From NCBI GenBank assembly GCA_025738555.1, contig JAOVFP010000018.1, positions 1,736,001 through 1,800,000 on the forward strand: DNA of 64,000 nt, in the 5' to 3' direction. The first letter of the stretch is position 1. Each line of letters begins with the position of its first letter. Below, one piece after another: positions 24,921 to 37,540 of this stretch. Position numbers and translations under genes: made by a program. The stretch comes from Cyathus striatus. Taxonomy: Eukaryota > Basidiomycota > Agaricomycetes > Agaricales > Nidulariaceae. The notes under the pieces are model-generated. The model had not been told where the DNA came from, ran no database searches, and saw only the letters and a list, made by a program, of their open reading frames with translations.

Positions 24921-26640
24921 GCTGAACTCCACCAATGCACCTACTACACATGAATGACCTGATACTCAAACCCACCAACGCCCCCAGCACACCAGACTCT
25001 CAAACGCTGACTTGTCACCGGCTCTTGACCATATTCCCCTCCCTCGTACTATGGACATCTATCCTGCTAGGCATACATATCATTCTACTCGACATCAACG
25101 AAATGCTGTTGGTGAGGGTAATCGAAGTGCTGGGCGTTATCGAACACAACGGATACTATAGGAACAGGTGCGAGTACCGCCTTCTGCACTTGGAATTGCG
25201 ATTGGGAATGACACTCGATGAGTTTGATGGGTCCTGCCCTTGAGCATACATCTTGTTCGAAACCGACACATTGCTGTTCTGGGAGGTCCATATGGAGCTT
25301 TCCAGGTATAGGTATCACAGGAACAGAAACGGAAACGGGAGCAAGTACCCGAACTTGAGATTGCGGTTGGAAATGGAATTCGATGGGTTCAGGGGAGACG
25401 GAGTACGATGTACTCCCAAAGCTCACCAACATCTTGTCGCGGTCCATGATCCACCCAGGCCAGGGATACTCGGGATCAATCAACATCGCAGGCGTAGGAT
25501 ACGCATCAGGCCAATACATCTCCATATCCTGCGCCGCCTGCAACGGCTAAATGGACGGTGAAAACGGGGAATAAGTCCTCCCGTCGTTCTGAATGGGTTT
25601 GTATTCGCCTCCATTGAGTACGGTGAGGGAGCGTCAAAGGTATATGGGTGCGTGGATATCGCGATGCATTGAGGAACCTGGGGTCAGGCAAGGGGGGTAT
25701 CCACCTCAGGGAGCGGGTCGGAATCAAAGATGCATTTGCCCCGCTGGCGGTTGTGTTGGCCGGAGAGGGTAAGAAAGAGTGAGAGGTTGCTAGCGCTGGC
25801 CGCCTGATCTCCTAAACCCGAATGTGCAGGGATTGTATGCGCTGAGTGGGCATCGAAGGAACTGTTGCGTAGTTTGGAAGAATTGGATACTAGGCAACGC
25901 AACATTGACATATGCAACATAATCCCTGGAAGCGGGACGCTGGACAGCCCACTCGAGGGAACTCCAGTCTGAGGATTAGCGCACATCCGATAAAGATCCA
26001 CCACAGCCTGTGCCAGCTCATCACCCTTCTTCCCTCCCCTTCCCCTCCAAAATTAACTGAGAAACCACCTCCGAGTCGCACCTTCGCACCTCCTCCACAT
26101 TCCCCGTCTGAATCGGTAGCAAGGCTACAGCTTCCCACGTTCCTCTTTTGCAGCTTTAGCGTTGCAGCTCCACTTATTCTGCTTGAAAGGGGAAGTTTAT
26201 ACCGGCGGTTGCGTACAATTTTGGAGAGGGAGCCGTGGTTAGCGTCGATTGTACCCGGGACGTCTTTGACGCAAAAGTCAGAGTGGAATAGCATGAATGT
26301 GTTTGTGGACGAGCGATGTATCTTTGGCGTTCTCATCCAGGTGGAGGAATATGAATAAGGAAGGGGATGAGCATACATAGTTTGAGTCGGAGGGGTCTGC
26401 GTAGGCTATTGGTGTTGTGATTGGTGCGAATGATAGACAAGTTTGGGTGGGGATCCAGTGCAGTGCGAGTACGCTGTATAAGATAGTAAGAGGGAGACAT
26501 ACGTGGTGTGATGATATGTGACATTGATATTTTGTATTCCTTGTCGTCGTCGTGAGAGAAAGGTGGGAGGCAAGGAGGAGAGACGCTCAGAGACAATAAG
26601 GGATAAGAAGGTGGGAGGAAAGAGAGAACTATTGCTCATG
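24920..26640 (-). pseudogene. HMG-box family gene copy 7, frameshifted
   Basis: The N-terminal exon begins MSLSVSPPCLPPFSHDDDKE at 26596. The box region near 26190-26320 reads NTFMLFHSDFCVKDVPG and GTIDANHGSLSKIV, then KLPLSSRI. The C-terminal half ends with GSTSYSVSPEPIEFHFQPQS and PHQQHFVDVE near 25085. The gene is nearly full length, but frame changes occur within and after the box. It is divergent to the open gene at 27046. Confidence 0.6.
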
Positions 26641-26699
26641 CGTCAATATCTGGACACCCAGGAATGCATGAGCACCCAGAGTGAATGAACCGATGACGA

Positions 26700-27045
26700 A
26701 CTGATAAAAATAGCTTCATAAGTTTACTGGTCGAAGTTTCACAGAGAGTTTTGAAGTCAAGGGCATGAAGAATTGGGATCATCGATGGAAGGCATTGGGC
26801 CTTCTAGACTCTGGAGTCGTGGCAGTGGTTTGATTTAGCGTGGGAATATACCGTAAAGCGCCGCGAGCGCTTCACTAGTACTAGTACTACAGGACCCATG
26901 CACACCACCTCCACAGCCTGTTTACAGCACCCAGTGTTCAGAGATCCCTTCCAAGCTATACGACTCTTCCCTCCCCGTCAACAATCACCTACCACTGCTC
27001 ATCGTCGTCAGTCTCTCCAAAAATATTCTTTCTAATTTCATCATC
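26700..27045. promoter_or_regulatory. Divergent promoter region, unit 7
   Basis: It contains the conserved TTGATTTAGCGTGGGAATAT block near 26830 and the leader CACCACCTCCACAGCCTGTT, shared with 52270-52300. It lies between HMG copy 7 and MLKL-like copy B. Confidence 0.5.
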
Positions 27046-28240
27046 ATGCCTCGCGACAATGGAAAGACAATTCGTCGCCTCGAAGCCGTCCGCGTGCTCA
27101 ACGACCTCCTTACCCAAATCACCAATGTGGTTCCTACGCTTCCTCATCCAGTTAGCGCAATTTCGTCAACTACTGCAAAGATACTCGAGATTGCATTGGT
27201 GAATCCTCTATCCACTAGTTAATTTGAATTCTACTAAATTGGTTCTTAGACTGTTCTGCGAAATAAGGACAGTATCATGGAGCTCGCAAAGTCATGTCAT
27301 GAAGTAACTACTAAGGTTATCGATCGTGCTGTCGTCCCAATTCAGGATACAAACTTGCTAGACGATATTGCGGAGCTTCAAGAGTATGTTACATGTTTCC
27401 TAGCTTTTCTCGTCTATGTACTAATGCGTTCCAGGGTTCTAAACGATATAGAATCGACGATAAAGAAATATAAGAAGCGAAAGACATTCATGTCCATACT
27501 AGTTGCGAACAGCGATAAAGAAGATATAACTCGGTGCCAGAAAAGAATGCAGCACATGTTAGCAGTTTTTACGGCTGCTCGAGCAGTGGAGACTCAGCAA
27601 AATGTGGCCGTGGTTCAACAAGCGGTAGTCAACACAAGCAAAATGGTCGATTCAGTGGTAGTCGAAGTTCAGCAAGGGGGCGCCATGCTTCAGGAGAGTT
27701 CAGTCAAAATTCAGCAAGGTGTGGTCATGCTTCAGGAAAGCGCAGTCGTTGTCCAACAAGCGGTAGTGGATACAAGCAAAAAGGTCGATTCAGTGGCAGT
27801 TGAAGTTCAGCAAGGCGTGGCCATGCTTCAGGAAAGCTCTTTTGTGGCCCAACAAAGCTCGACACGAATAGAACAAACTGTGGCCAAGGTATGTACATGA
27901 TATAACAGAGGACCGCCGATAACAATTAACTTCTTACTACAGATTGTGTCTACACTAGACTCTACCATCCCCCGGAACGGCGACAAACCAGTGAACTCGG
28001 AAAGCAACGTAGGCGCCGTGTCGTTCAAAATTGCTGTTAAAAGCACTAACGGAATACTTACAGCAAACTTCACAGCAAGGACGGAAGCTTTTAATTTCGT
28101 ATCAAACGCCTACCGGAGTAGGGCCAGAAATAGCCTTCGCTGGTGTTTCGGCTTTTTTTTTTTTAGGTAAAGGTAATTACCTAACAGGTGATGTGTCCCC
28201 TGTTATTATTCGATCCATAGATCTGGGCCAAATGCGGTAA
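27046..28240 (+). CDS. MLKL/HeLo-like helical protein with QQ coiled-coil repeats, copy B (open)
   Basis: Five phase-consistent exons (27046-27198, 27250-27383, 27435-27888, 27943-28008, 28064-28240) give 327 residues. Residues 1-145 are the predicted four-helix domain (TAKILEIALTVLRNKDSIME, LLDDIAELQE, STIKKYKKRKTFMSILVANS). Residues about 146-240 hold the longest repeat array of the three open copies, with QQGGAMLQES, QQGVVMLQES and QQGVAMLQES units broken by two NTSK/DTSKKVDS spacers. The 51-bp second intron is free of stops, so its retention would still give a protein. After the conserved tail a run of twelve T shifts reading into DNA of the neighbouring element (28195 onward), which adds 24 residues. 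The role is inferred to be cell-death or allorecognition-like. Confidence 0.65.
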
Positions 28241-29217
28241 TTTTTGATGCCGGCGAAACCCGCGAACACGCTGGCTCATTCACGCAGCTGAACCAAGTGT
28301 TTGGCATTGGCCTCCCGTTATTTGGTTATGCGCGCGCATGGATGTACTTATTACAGAAAGTGAATGTCAATGGAGGTATACTATTTACACAGGGAAACTA
28401 ATTCCGAAATAAATGCCAGAGTACTTATTTATAGATATGTAAGTGGAAGGCATGTAATTGTAAATGGCTAGCTTGCTGTAAATTAAATATATTCAATAAA
28501 ATGCGACATTAAATCTCTATTTAGTATTATACACAGACCAGTAGCCAGAAAGAACTGGCAGTGGGCTTTTACTGGGTTCACCATACCAGCTGGTACCATG
28601 TTTGTAGTCTGATGTTGGTTGGTATGCAATGTTTAATCAGTATGTGGCCTTCAATTTAAGTAATATAGTAGTTGTACACTGATCTTATGTAGATCAATTC
28701 AAAATGGTTGAAGTTATACATTAAAAGAGCAGCAGTACGGTGTATTTCTTCCCATTTAAATGAAACCCAATAAAATATGAGCTTAAATTATATGTAAAAT
28801 CACCGGGAAGTATTTGCAAAGAAGAAATAATAAATGCAAGAATAAAATAACGCCAGTAGTGTTACTAAAATGATGCAATGTATTAACTAATACCTACAAG
28901 TGTATGATAAATTTAATATATTTAAGAATAGTGTGTTGAACCATTAAATAAATGGAGACAGAATATTACAAAATGGTTCCGGCCCCCGGGGAAAGAGCAT
29001 TACTAGAAGCAAGCCAGAAGTATATTTGTGCGCGCACACTATGTACATACTTAAGTACTTCGATTAGTAATACTAGTGGTACCTAACCGCGCAAATTGGC
29101 TCACGAAATGGTACATAAACGCCCAGCTGGACAGGCAGGCTGATTCGTCTTGACAGATAATTGAGCCGTGAGAATGCTGATGTACCTGAGAGATCCAATC
29201 GGATAATAACAGGGGAC
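28195..29217. mobile_element. Putative DNA transposon remnant with GTCCCCTGTTATTAT ends
   Basis: The left end GTCCCCTGTTATTATTCGAT and the right end, inverted (GTCCCCTGTTATTATCCGAT), form a terminal repeat with one mismatch over 20 bp. The interior is AT-rich and non-coding. TA follows the right end, but I cannot confirm a duplicated target on the left. A similar pair of ends bounds 59061-59929. Confidence 0.55.
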
Positions 29218-29255
29218 TACAAACTCTTACCTAACGACTAAAAGAAACCGAAAAA

Positions 29256-29904
29256 GGGAGGAAGCAGAAGTGACTGATGATCGATGAGGCCTTCAAGTGC
29301 TGTGCAGTACTGTAAGCTGAAATAAGATAGTGCGATGTAGATGTTTGAATGTTGCTAAGCAGCATGACATTTCTTAAATATATAACATTCAAATGGCATA
29401 TTGTGTATTCTGGAGCATAAACTAGACTATACTTATGTGAAGTTTGAATGAGAACAGACAACGGGAAAGTGGAGATACAAGGATGAATTCATATTGATGG
29501 GCTGTCACATGTCACATGAGTCGTAGGGCCAGAAATAGCCTTCGCTGGTGTTTCGGCTTTTTTTATTTTTAGGTAAAGGTAATTACCTAAAGACAAAAAA
29601 AAACCGAAACACCAGCGAAGGCTATTTCTGGCCCTACGACTCATATGACATGTGACAGCCCATCAATATGAATTCATCCTTGTATCTCCACTTTCCCGTT
29701 GTCTGTTCTCATTCAAACTTCACATAAGTATAGTCTAGTTTATGCTCCAGAATACACAATATGCCATTTGAATGTTATATATTTAAGAAATGTCATGCTG
29801 CTTAGCAACATTCAAACATCTACATCGCACTATCTTATTTCAGCTTACAGTACTGCACAGCACTTGAAGGCCTCATCGATCATCAGTCACTTCTGCTTCC
29901 TCCC
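29256..29904. repeat. 649-bp near-perfect palindrome
   Basis: The arms mirror each other about position 29580. For example GTGCTGTGCAGTACTG at 29298 pairs with its inverse near 29850, and the centre is GGTAATTACC. Each arm holds the conserved end of the MLKL-like last exon plus about 260 bp of unit spacer. The two long frames inside (one per strand) encode the same peptide because of the symmetry and are not taken as genes. Confidence 0.9.
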
Positions 29905-30821
29905 GCTGCAGTGGGTGCTCACTAAAGTCATTATCAGCCACACCCGACTTAATCAATTCATCACGGGTGTCCGACTTTCCATAGCTTTTGTGCTGCCTAT
30001 CAGAGGCTATCAGAAAGGCCTAAGGTGTAAATATGTGACAAGAAAGAACGCAAAAAGGAAGAGACGATATTATGACTACATCTTAAAACGAGACAAGACA
30101 GAAAGGCGACAGGCTATTAAATTTACAGTTGAGGAAATGAAATGATATGAAAAACGAGATTAGTGGGTATACACAGCGAATAAAAAACCCCACAAAAGAT
30201 CTATGCATGAGTATCCTGATACTCAAACCAACCAACGCCTCCAGCACACCACAAACTCTCAAACGCTGACTCGCCACCGGTTCTTGACCATATTCCCCTC
30301 CCTCATACTATGTATACCCATTCAGCCAGGCGTACATATCATTCGACTCGACATCAACACAATTCTATTGGTGAGGGAAGTCAAAGGACTACGCGTTATT
30401 GAACATGACAGGTGTCACCGGAACGCGGGCTAATACCACCATCTACGCTTGGGATTGGGATTAGGAATGCAGACAATACCGTGGTTTTGATACATCATTT
30501 GCTGTGATTGCTGAGCGCCTCTGATGTATCAATTCCAGCAATTATAGTACATTCGTGATGTATAAATGCTACAATTATTGTAGGCTTCCAGACATCAATG
30601 TACGTGCTCGGTTAGCGAATGTACACTCGCTGGCCCCGCGCAATCCCCGCGGGCCCTTGGCCCCTTCCTTTATACATATACTCCCACGCCCCCCCCCCGC
30701 CCCCCCCGTGTCCATATTTAGACCGTTCTTGATATTGAAAATGAGCACGCAATCTCAGATTAGATTTAGCTTGCCATCGTGGGATTCACTGATATTTAAT
30801 TAAATACTAAACCGACATTCG

Positions 30822-32030
30822 ATGAAAATATTGTATTTACGCTGTACTTGCTGCACCTGCTGTACTCACTGTATCGCTGCAACACGTTATTTATGTTCTT
30901 TCTCTGCCTCACTTCACACCCCCTGCGGTCTTCGCTCGAATCCTCGCTATTCAGAACTTTTCCAACATCGCAACTATACTTACCTCAAGATCATTTGGAT
31001 TACTCCAAAAAACGGCGCTTCACAACTGCAGACACAAAGCCTACAATGCCAGCCGATGCCCTTTTCTGGAACAGTGTGGAATCGAAATTAAAATTGAGAG
31101 CCCATAAAGGTATGCACCCCTACTATTTATTCATCTTTGTTGCCTCGTTACTCTAGACCGCCCGTCTGTGAACGTTCACACAATTCTATATACTTGTTTC
31201 TGTATACTATAGTATGGCGTGACTTCAGTTGCAGTTCAACGATTATCAGTTTGACTGGTTGTGCTGTGCGTAAAGTACTGTTCTTCTTTCTCCCTTTCCT
31301 ATCCTTTTTCACCATTTTGTGCGATTCAATTACCATGTAGATTTGTTAGATACACTGCTAAAAAGCCTCCTGCTAGCACCACCTCCATCATGGTCTCAAT
31401 GTCATGCCGGAAAATTGGAGCCCGAGCTGATAAACGCAACGAGTACGCTCATCGAGGTAGGGGTTCGCAGTATTGGACTGTATGTGGGATTTACTGTAGT
31501 TACCAGATGCCCTATGTCGCAACGAGCTCTCTCATTGAGTAGAAATAGGAAGGCATTTGTAATCGCAAACAAGGGAGGTTGGTTATTATTGAAAGGAGTA
31601 AAGTTATGTACTTAACCAATACTGTCCACAGCTCGCTTGAAAAAGGTGCCAAAGAGAGCTAGAAACACACGCGCTGAGAGAGAAGAGAAAGAGAAGACTA
31701 AGGTTTTTTCAGTTTTCTGGAAGCCGACAGGACATTGACGACACTTGAGTACGCAGGTGCACTCCCTGAACATTCCTTTCCACTGGTTTCGCAGTCACTG
31801 AGTATGACTGCCAATGAATCACCTCTTGACACCATCACTGCCGCTTCAGGAAGTGGAACTGGTCCACCTTTCTAGTTCGCAATGCAGGATATATCGGCAC
31901 CTGTCATGTCTCTCGCAGCGGCTGCAACCAACACTCCTGATAGCTTCAACCCCCCACTTTCGACTGGGATTCATCGGTCTACGAGTCAAATTACCAACGC
32001 AGGGGTAGTAGTTTGTACAATGACTATTGG
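30822..32030 (+). CDS. Unrecognised intron-containing gene inside the KDZ element
   Basis: Open pieces with plausible splice sites run along the plus strand. The first is MPADALFWNSVESKLKLRAH from 31048, followed by a GTATGC...CTCTAG intron at 31111-31156. Later come LKSLLLAPPPSWSQCHAG and NATSTLIEVGVRSIGLY near 31340-31490, then a basic stretch KKVPKRARNTRAEREEKEK near 31640-31700. I cannot fix the full exon chain and recognise no domain. It may be a passenger gene carried by the element, or its relic. Confidence 0.3.
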
Positions 32031-32692
32031 GCATCTTCATATACACGACGTATATATAATATCCAGCTACACTAAGCCTTGTATACACATGATAAAAATG
32101 TGCTCCCCACCGTCTCTTAGACTGCTATCTTCCTTTTAATAATCTGGCGCTATATACTCGTTTTTATAAATATCCTTATTTGATTATTCTCTCATATTGC
32201 TAATGGTCGTTCTGAAATGGTACTACGGTAGTTTATTACAATCTAATAATCTAGTTGGTATCTGTTCGTTTTCTTTACCTTCAATGCTCACTCGTCTGCC
32301 ACATGGAATTTAAGTACCATATACATGATCTTCTTACTATATGAAGCCATTTTCAAGACTGCGACCGTGACGTGCTACATGATGCGCGCGGTTTTTGTGC
32401 AAAGGACACGCCGTACGTGAACGCTTGATCGCTCAGCGCTCAGCCTCGTTGACTTATAGGGTACAAAGTCAAGGGATGCATTGTACAATATTCTTATAGA
32501 GCACATTTACGACAATTAACAATACTTTATGCACATTATAAATATATAAATAAAAAGATCTTTGAAACGAAATCAATCAAAAAAATAGTAGATACATAAT
32601 CTATGGCTCAAAACTCCATTAAAAACATCAAGATCCAATAAGGAAGCAAAACACCGGCAACAATGAAATACATTCAAGCAAGACTTATCTCA

Positions 32693-33000
32693 TTAACGTT
32701 TACGTCGTATAGAGGAAGGCTTCATTGGACCCAATGTACCGGCTCGAGCACGCTTCGATCGTGTGGAACCTTTAGTCTCAGGCGCCTGTCGTTTTTGAAC
32801 CGTTGAAATAGGCTGTGCGATTGATGTATTACGAGATGGATCTGCCATGCGTTGTAGGCATTCTGTCACGTCGCTTACTGCTGCTTTCCACTCGGCCAAA
32901 TTCGAATGCCACCACTTCAGTCCAATTAGAACCGTAACGATCCCAGTAGGCCCACCCTTCCGAAGAGAGTGAAGGGAATTAAGTAACTCTGCTTATATTT
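32693..33000 (-). pseudogene. C-terminal fragment, probably of a TET/JBP-like dioxygenase
   Basis: The frame reads LRKGGPTGIVTVLIGLKWWH, then AEWKAAVSDVTECLQRM, and ends in a basic tail. The pattern of a Gly-rich turn, a hydrophobic strand, Trp-Trp, then W...V.DV...L is what I recall from the C-terminus of the TET/JBP-like 2-oxoglutarate/Fe(II) oxygenases that expanded with KDZ transposons in basidiomycetes. The catalytic HxD...H part is absent. Its broken 5' end abuts the broken 5' end of the KDZ fragment. The assignment is from memory of the family pattern and is moderate at best. Confidence 0.4.
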
Positions 33001-33014
33001 ATATTTTTCTTTAG

Positions 33015-33815
33015 GTTGTAAATAAAGTAAATGTCGATATGCGACTTCAAGCTTATGAATCTCGGCTTCGGTATGCGCAATGTCATGATTTTTTAGCTGA
33101 GATTAGACGGCAGCTATGTCTTCGTAAACAACTGCTAATTTCCAAGGACCGCTATGCACGTGGTCAATCAATGCAAACTCGTAGTCATGCTTTGATTGAT
33201 ACTGTGGGGGAACGCATTGTATTTTATTCAGAAGGATATCGACGAGCATATCGTGCCTTGGTTGCATTGTCGGTCAACGTAAAAGAAGTAGAAGAAATGC
33301 TTTCCGATATTAAGGAACTCCACGATGATGATGTCCGATCAATTGATGCAGCTCAGAGTCAGGGCGTCACGGAGGGCCGCCGGATTATGTCCTGGATATG
33401 GCGTACAGGACAAACCTATGATGCTACTACAGGAGAGGGTGTTGTCGAGTGTAAGTGCCAGTCTTTGATATCTTAGGTCATTACCACAGTTTTTAAACTC
33501 TAAGGTATCATAGGTCTTCATGTTGAATGGTGTAAGGCTCGTGCAAGAGCATATAGATGGTCCGAAGAATGCCTTCTACTTAGAGAGGAAATGCGACGTG
33601 TTGTGGCTACCCTCATCTGGCAACAAGATTGGTGGCTAAAACACTCTCAAATAACAGATCATTCCAATGCAACAGAAATCGGTAAACGATCTTTTGCTTT
33701 ACGTCAAGCTGGAATTAGAACAGCTATAAAGGAACACTTCACAGCATTGTGGAAGGAGCCGTTATTATCCTTAGACAAAGTAGACCTCTCAATACTAGCT
33801 CCAACTAGTTCGTAA
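33015..33815 (+). pseudogene. KDZ transposase, C-terminal fragment
   Basis: Two exons (33015-33450 and 33505-33815, GT-AG) encode the last about 248 residues. They match the KDZ C-terminal signature: AYESRLRYAQCHDFLAEIR, then GRRIMSWIWRTG, VEWCKARARAYRWSEECLLL and REEMRRVVATLIWQQDWW. The catalytic domain and Zn-binding N-terminus are missing. The first exon begins at a TTTCTTTAG acceptor with no upstream coding sequence, so it cannot make transposase. Confidence 0.8.
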
Positions 33816-36539
33816 AATGTGGCCCAAGATTAAGAGTAACATACAGAAATTTAGTTAGCACTCGTCAATACAAATTGTGCGTGGTCTGTGATATAATATG
33901 AACTTGATTCTTATGGTTGTACGAAGTGGAGTAAGACAGATATCTATAGTGATACAACTTAAATAGGACACATGTCCTCTTTTACCAATAGATCTAGAAG
34001 ATAAAAAAGAAGCAAATATAAGAGTTGAAATGCATGGAGCCCACTGTAGTAGAAGAACACCGGCATGTAATAACTGTTCATCATATGATGTTAAGAAGCA
34101 CAGTGAGCAATGAAGGCGTGGTTAATCAATGGTTTGTTCGTCCCTGTATTATAGCTGAAGTGGGAGATACAAAATAACATGAACGGATGATTAACAAGGC
34201 TGATACATACTTAGTGACAGCCTGCCTCACAACCACCATTGGAATTATTCTTTACAGCGGTAGTTATTTTCTCATTGACATTGCCCTGCCTGTCGCTCGG
34301 CCAAGTTCTCATGACATAGTTGAATGTTGATTCATAGGTATGATATAAGAGCGGTGAATGCACAACCAGCAGCTGCCACTACCAGACACCACCCAATATC
34401 TACGTGAGCACGTTGCGGTCATCGATCAATATTCTGAAATTGTGACAATGTGATACTTAGTATGCACACATACGATTACTATTAGTCAATTATATGCCTA
34501 ACAACAATGATCTCATAAAACTATCAACAAAAGTGAACATTGGTGTCGAAATTAAGCAATACTAGTGTGTAAGATTAAGTATCTTTCAAGGCAACATTTT
34601 TTATTAGCCTCGCCGTATGGGCTAATAAGACATGCGCATAGGACCTATGATTCTGTAGCTCTACTAAGCTCTCGCTTCCATGAAGACAAGAATAGTTGGA
34701 CAAATGTAACATTGACAAGATCACAGCAGACAAGTCAGCTGCGGGCTTTGCCAAACTGCAGTTCAATGTTCAATGTGTAAAGTCCAACGATTATATGCAC
34801 CAAATAGCACGGCACGATCTTGCACAGCTGCCGTGTACATTGGAATTAAGATTAAGTATTAATGAGATATAATGAAAGGTGTCAGTCCATTGATAAATGT
34901 GGGAACTAGCATATACAATCTAGATCTTAGCACGGACGGTAAGTATGATGAGAAGAAGTTGCTATTGAGAAGCAGTGCACCTATGTGGCAGAGGCCCAAT
35001 GGTATAAGATAATGCAATGGCAGTAAGCTATTGTGTGCGGGGCCATGAGGTCGCGAGATCCATGCATGATGTAAGTGATTACTGCAAATGACACATCAGC
35101 ACCTACAGTGATTGCTGTTGCTGATACATCAGGCCTTTGCTGTAATTACTGCAAATGATGTATCAGATTCCCAGTATCTGGTGAGGAATGGCACTCGATG
35201 GGTTTAGAAGATCCTGCCTTTCAAGGAGCATACATCTCATTCGAATCAACACCAACGCACTGCTACTGTTGGTGGCCGTCAAAGGACCACGCGTTGTCGA
35301 GCATTACGGGTGTAGGTGTCACCGGTACCGGTATGAGGACTGTAGCATGCTGGGATTGAGAGTGCGGTTGGGATTCGAGGGTCCAAGGGAGCCGGAGTAC
35401 ATTATACTCCCAGCACTCTCTAGCTCCTTCCCATTCCCATGGTCAACCATCCGCCCAGGCTGAGAACTCTCAAAGTCAACCAAGCGTTGTACGTGTAGAG
35501 TTCATAGGGCTAGGAACTGCGAAAGCGGGGAAATAAGATCACCCATTGTTCTGAATGGATTATATTCGTCTCCATCAAGTACGGTGCGGGAGCTTCGAAT
35601 GTAGGTGCATGCGTGGACGGCTTGAAGCATAGGTATCCGGGATCGAATACCCTCTTGTTGCCGTTCACAGAAGTGGAAGCGACAGTGGACAGGGAAGAGG
35701 GGGAGTTTGCCAGCCCTCTGACAGCGCTGGCGGAAGCCGAATGTGTTGGATTGTATGCGGATGAATCGGATATGCTAGTTGGGCGCCGGAGGAACTGTTG
35801 CTTGACTATTGCATAGGATGGAGGAACGGTGCAAAGGGCAATGCAATGTTTCCGTATGCACCATAATCTCCGGGTAGCAGGACACCGGACGGTTTCCTAA
35901 GTGGAACCCTAACCTAAGGACTCACCTGCATCCGACCAAGGTCCGACTCAGCCGGTGCCGGCTCATCCCGCTTCTCGTCCTCCAATAAAGCTGCGTACGT
36001 CCCTCACTCCTCCTCTCCTCCACACTACCCCGCATCCGAATCGGTAACACAGGTACACCTTCCCACATTCCTCTTTAGCAGCCTTAGCATAGCGATCCCA
36101 GTTCCCCTCCCGCTCGGGGAGCTCCAGCAGTATCCTATGATCTTGGGGTGCAATGGTTCGTGAAATGAACTTGGGTCATCTTTCCGATGCACAATGTCAA
36201 TACAGAAAAGCCAGGAATGCGTATGGAGAGCATGGGGTGTACCCTTGGTTGCGCCTCTTGTCTGGGCCGGGTGGTTGGCAATTCGTGTAAGTGGGAACTT
36301 CGAAGACAGGGAAGAGAGGAAGAAAGAGGGGGAGAGAAGAGATTCGTAATCTGAGTTGGAGGGGTCTGCATAGGTTATTGGTGTTGTGGTTGGTGCGAGT
36401 GATACTCCAAGTCCGGCTGGGGATCCTGTGCGGTGTTAGTACACTGTATAACATAATAAAGAAGATGACATACCGGGTGTGATTATATGTGACATTGACA
36501 TCTTGCATTCCTCGTCATCATCGTCGTGAGAGAAGTGGG

Positions 36540-37540
36540 AAGCGAAGGAATGGGAAGGAGCATCGGAAATCTTGGGGATACGTGGATGTTCCGAATCCAT
36601 TGAAAAATCCAGGATCGAAGAAGGCTGTATCTCCGGCAGAGGATTTGAGTCCATTTGTAGGTACATTCCGCCTTGTTGTTGTTGCTGCTGGCCGAGGGAG
36701 TAGGAAAGAGAAGAAATTTTCTGACGTTGATCGCTCGATCTACAGACGTGGAATGTGTATGGGCTGTATGTGGTGGAGTCGAATGCGCGGGAACCATAAT
36801 CCACCGGGAGTGTGACACTACTCGGCGACCTAGGAGGCGGCACCTTAGGACTCACATCCATACCATCAATGTCCAGCATAGCCTGCGCCAGTCAAACCCT
36901 TTCTTCCCCTCCAACAACACCTGCAAACCTCCTCATACCTCCTCTCCTCCACACTGCCCTGTCTAGATATGTAGTTCCAAGCCAGCGTCCTATGTTCCTC
37001 CTTAGGAGTGTTCGATCATCTATCCCAGGGCTTATTCTATTCGAGGCGGAGTTCGTGCCAGCAATTCCCAATGAAAGTAGAGTAGAAGCCGTGGTTCGTC
37101 TCGAGATGTAGTTGGGATATATATTATCATGAACGTGGAGTGGGAGAGCATGAATGCGTTGGGTAGGCGCGGAATGTATCTCAGCTTTTCAACTGCCTGA
37201 CGCTGTGGGGGACGTGGATAAGGGGGAAGAGATAACGATGGAAAAGAAGGCGAGGCATTCTCTGCTTGATTTTGAGCGGTTTGCACAGGTTATTAGTCTC
37301 ATGTTTGAGATGAAGGAGATTTGTTGTGCAGGGTGGAGAACGTTCTCGGTGTGGTTGGGATACTACACTATGTAAGTTACAGACGAGCGTTAGATCATGT
37401 GTATGGAGAACAGAAAAGACATACGGGATGCTTCCCAGGCAGCGTCACGTTCGAAAGTCCAGAGATCGGGTGGGAAGAGGATGTGCATAAGACGTCCTAT
37501 AGTGCATCTGAGTCCGGACCGGCCTGATCAGTGGCCATGT
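36540..37540 (-). pseudogene. HMG-box family gene copy 9, 3'-truncated and joined to copy 8
   Basis: The HMG box begins LRYIPRLPNAFMLSHSTF near 37120-37190. An upstream exon sits across a GTATGTCTTTTC...TACATAG intron near 37370-37430. Downstream (minus) comes GGMYLQMDSNPLPE, after which the frame runs straight into the N-terminal exon of copy 8. The copy has lost its C-terminal third, and the junction makes a chimeric open frame at 36436-36879. Confidence 0.55.

Larger units (their letters stand above)
30470..35183. mobile_element. KDZ-type transposon derivative, 4.7 kb
   Basis: The ends are imperfect inverted repeats sharing TGATACATCATTTGC, with further TGATGTATCA-type repeats just inside both ends. 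The 7-bp sequence AGGAATG flanks both sides (30463-30469 and 35184-35190); eight bases match with one difference. Inside are a C-terminal KDZ transposase fragment, a TET/JBP-like C-terminal fragment and one unrecognised intron-containing gene. Missing 5' parts of the first two show that it is an internally deleted derivative. The stretches 32150-32690 and 33830-35100 hold nothing recognisable. Confidence 0.7.
30190..36540 (-). pseudogene. HMG-box family gene copy 8, split by a KDZ element
   Basis: The C-terminal end lies at 30190-30469. The rest resumes at 35184 and runs to the N-terminal exon (DDDDEECKMSMSHIITPG near 36490). Sequence on either side of 30470-35183 matches consecutive parts of the uninterrupted copies (18240-18310, for example). 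The HMG box near 36240-36290 survives only as NQGYTPCSPYAFLAFLY. Several further frame changes are present. Confidence 0.65.

Noticed and set aside
29231..30145. Two frames encoding the same peptide on opposite strands
   Set aside because: They are the two arms of one palindrome and consist of non-coding unit spacer.
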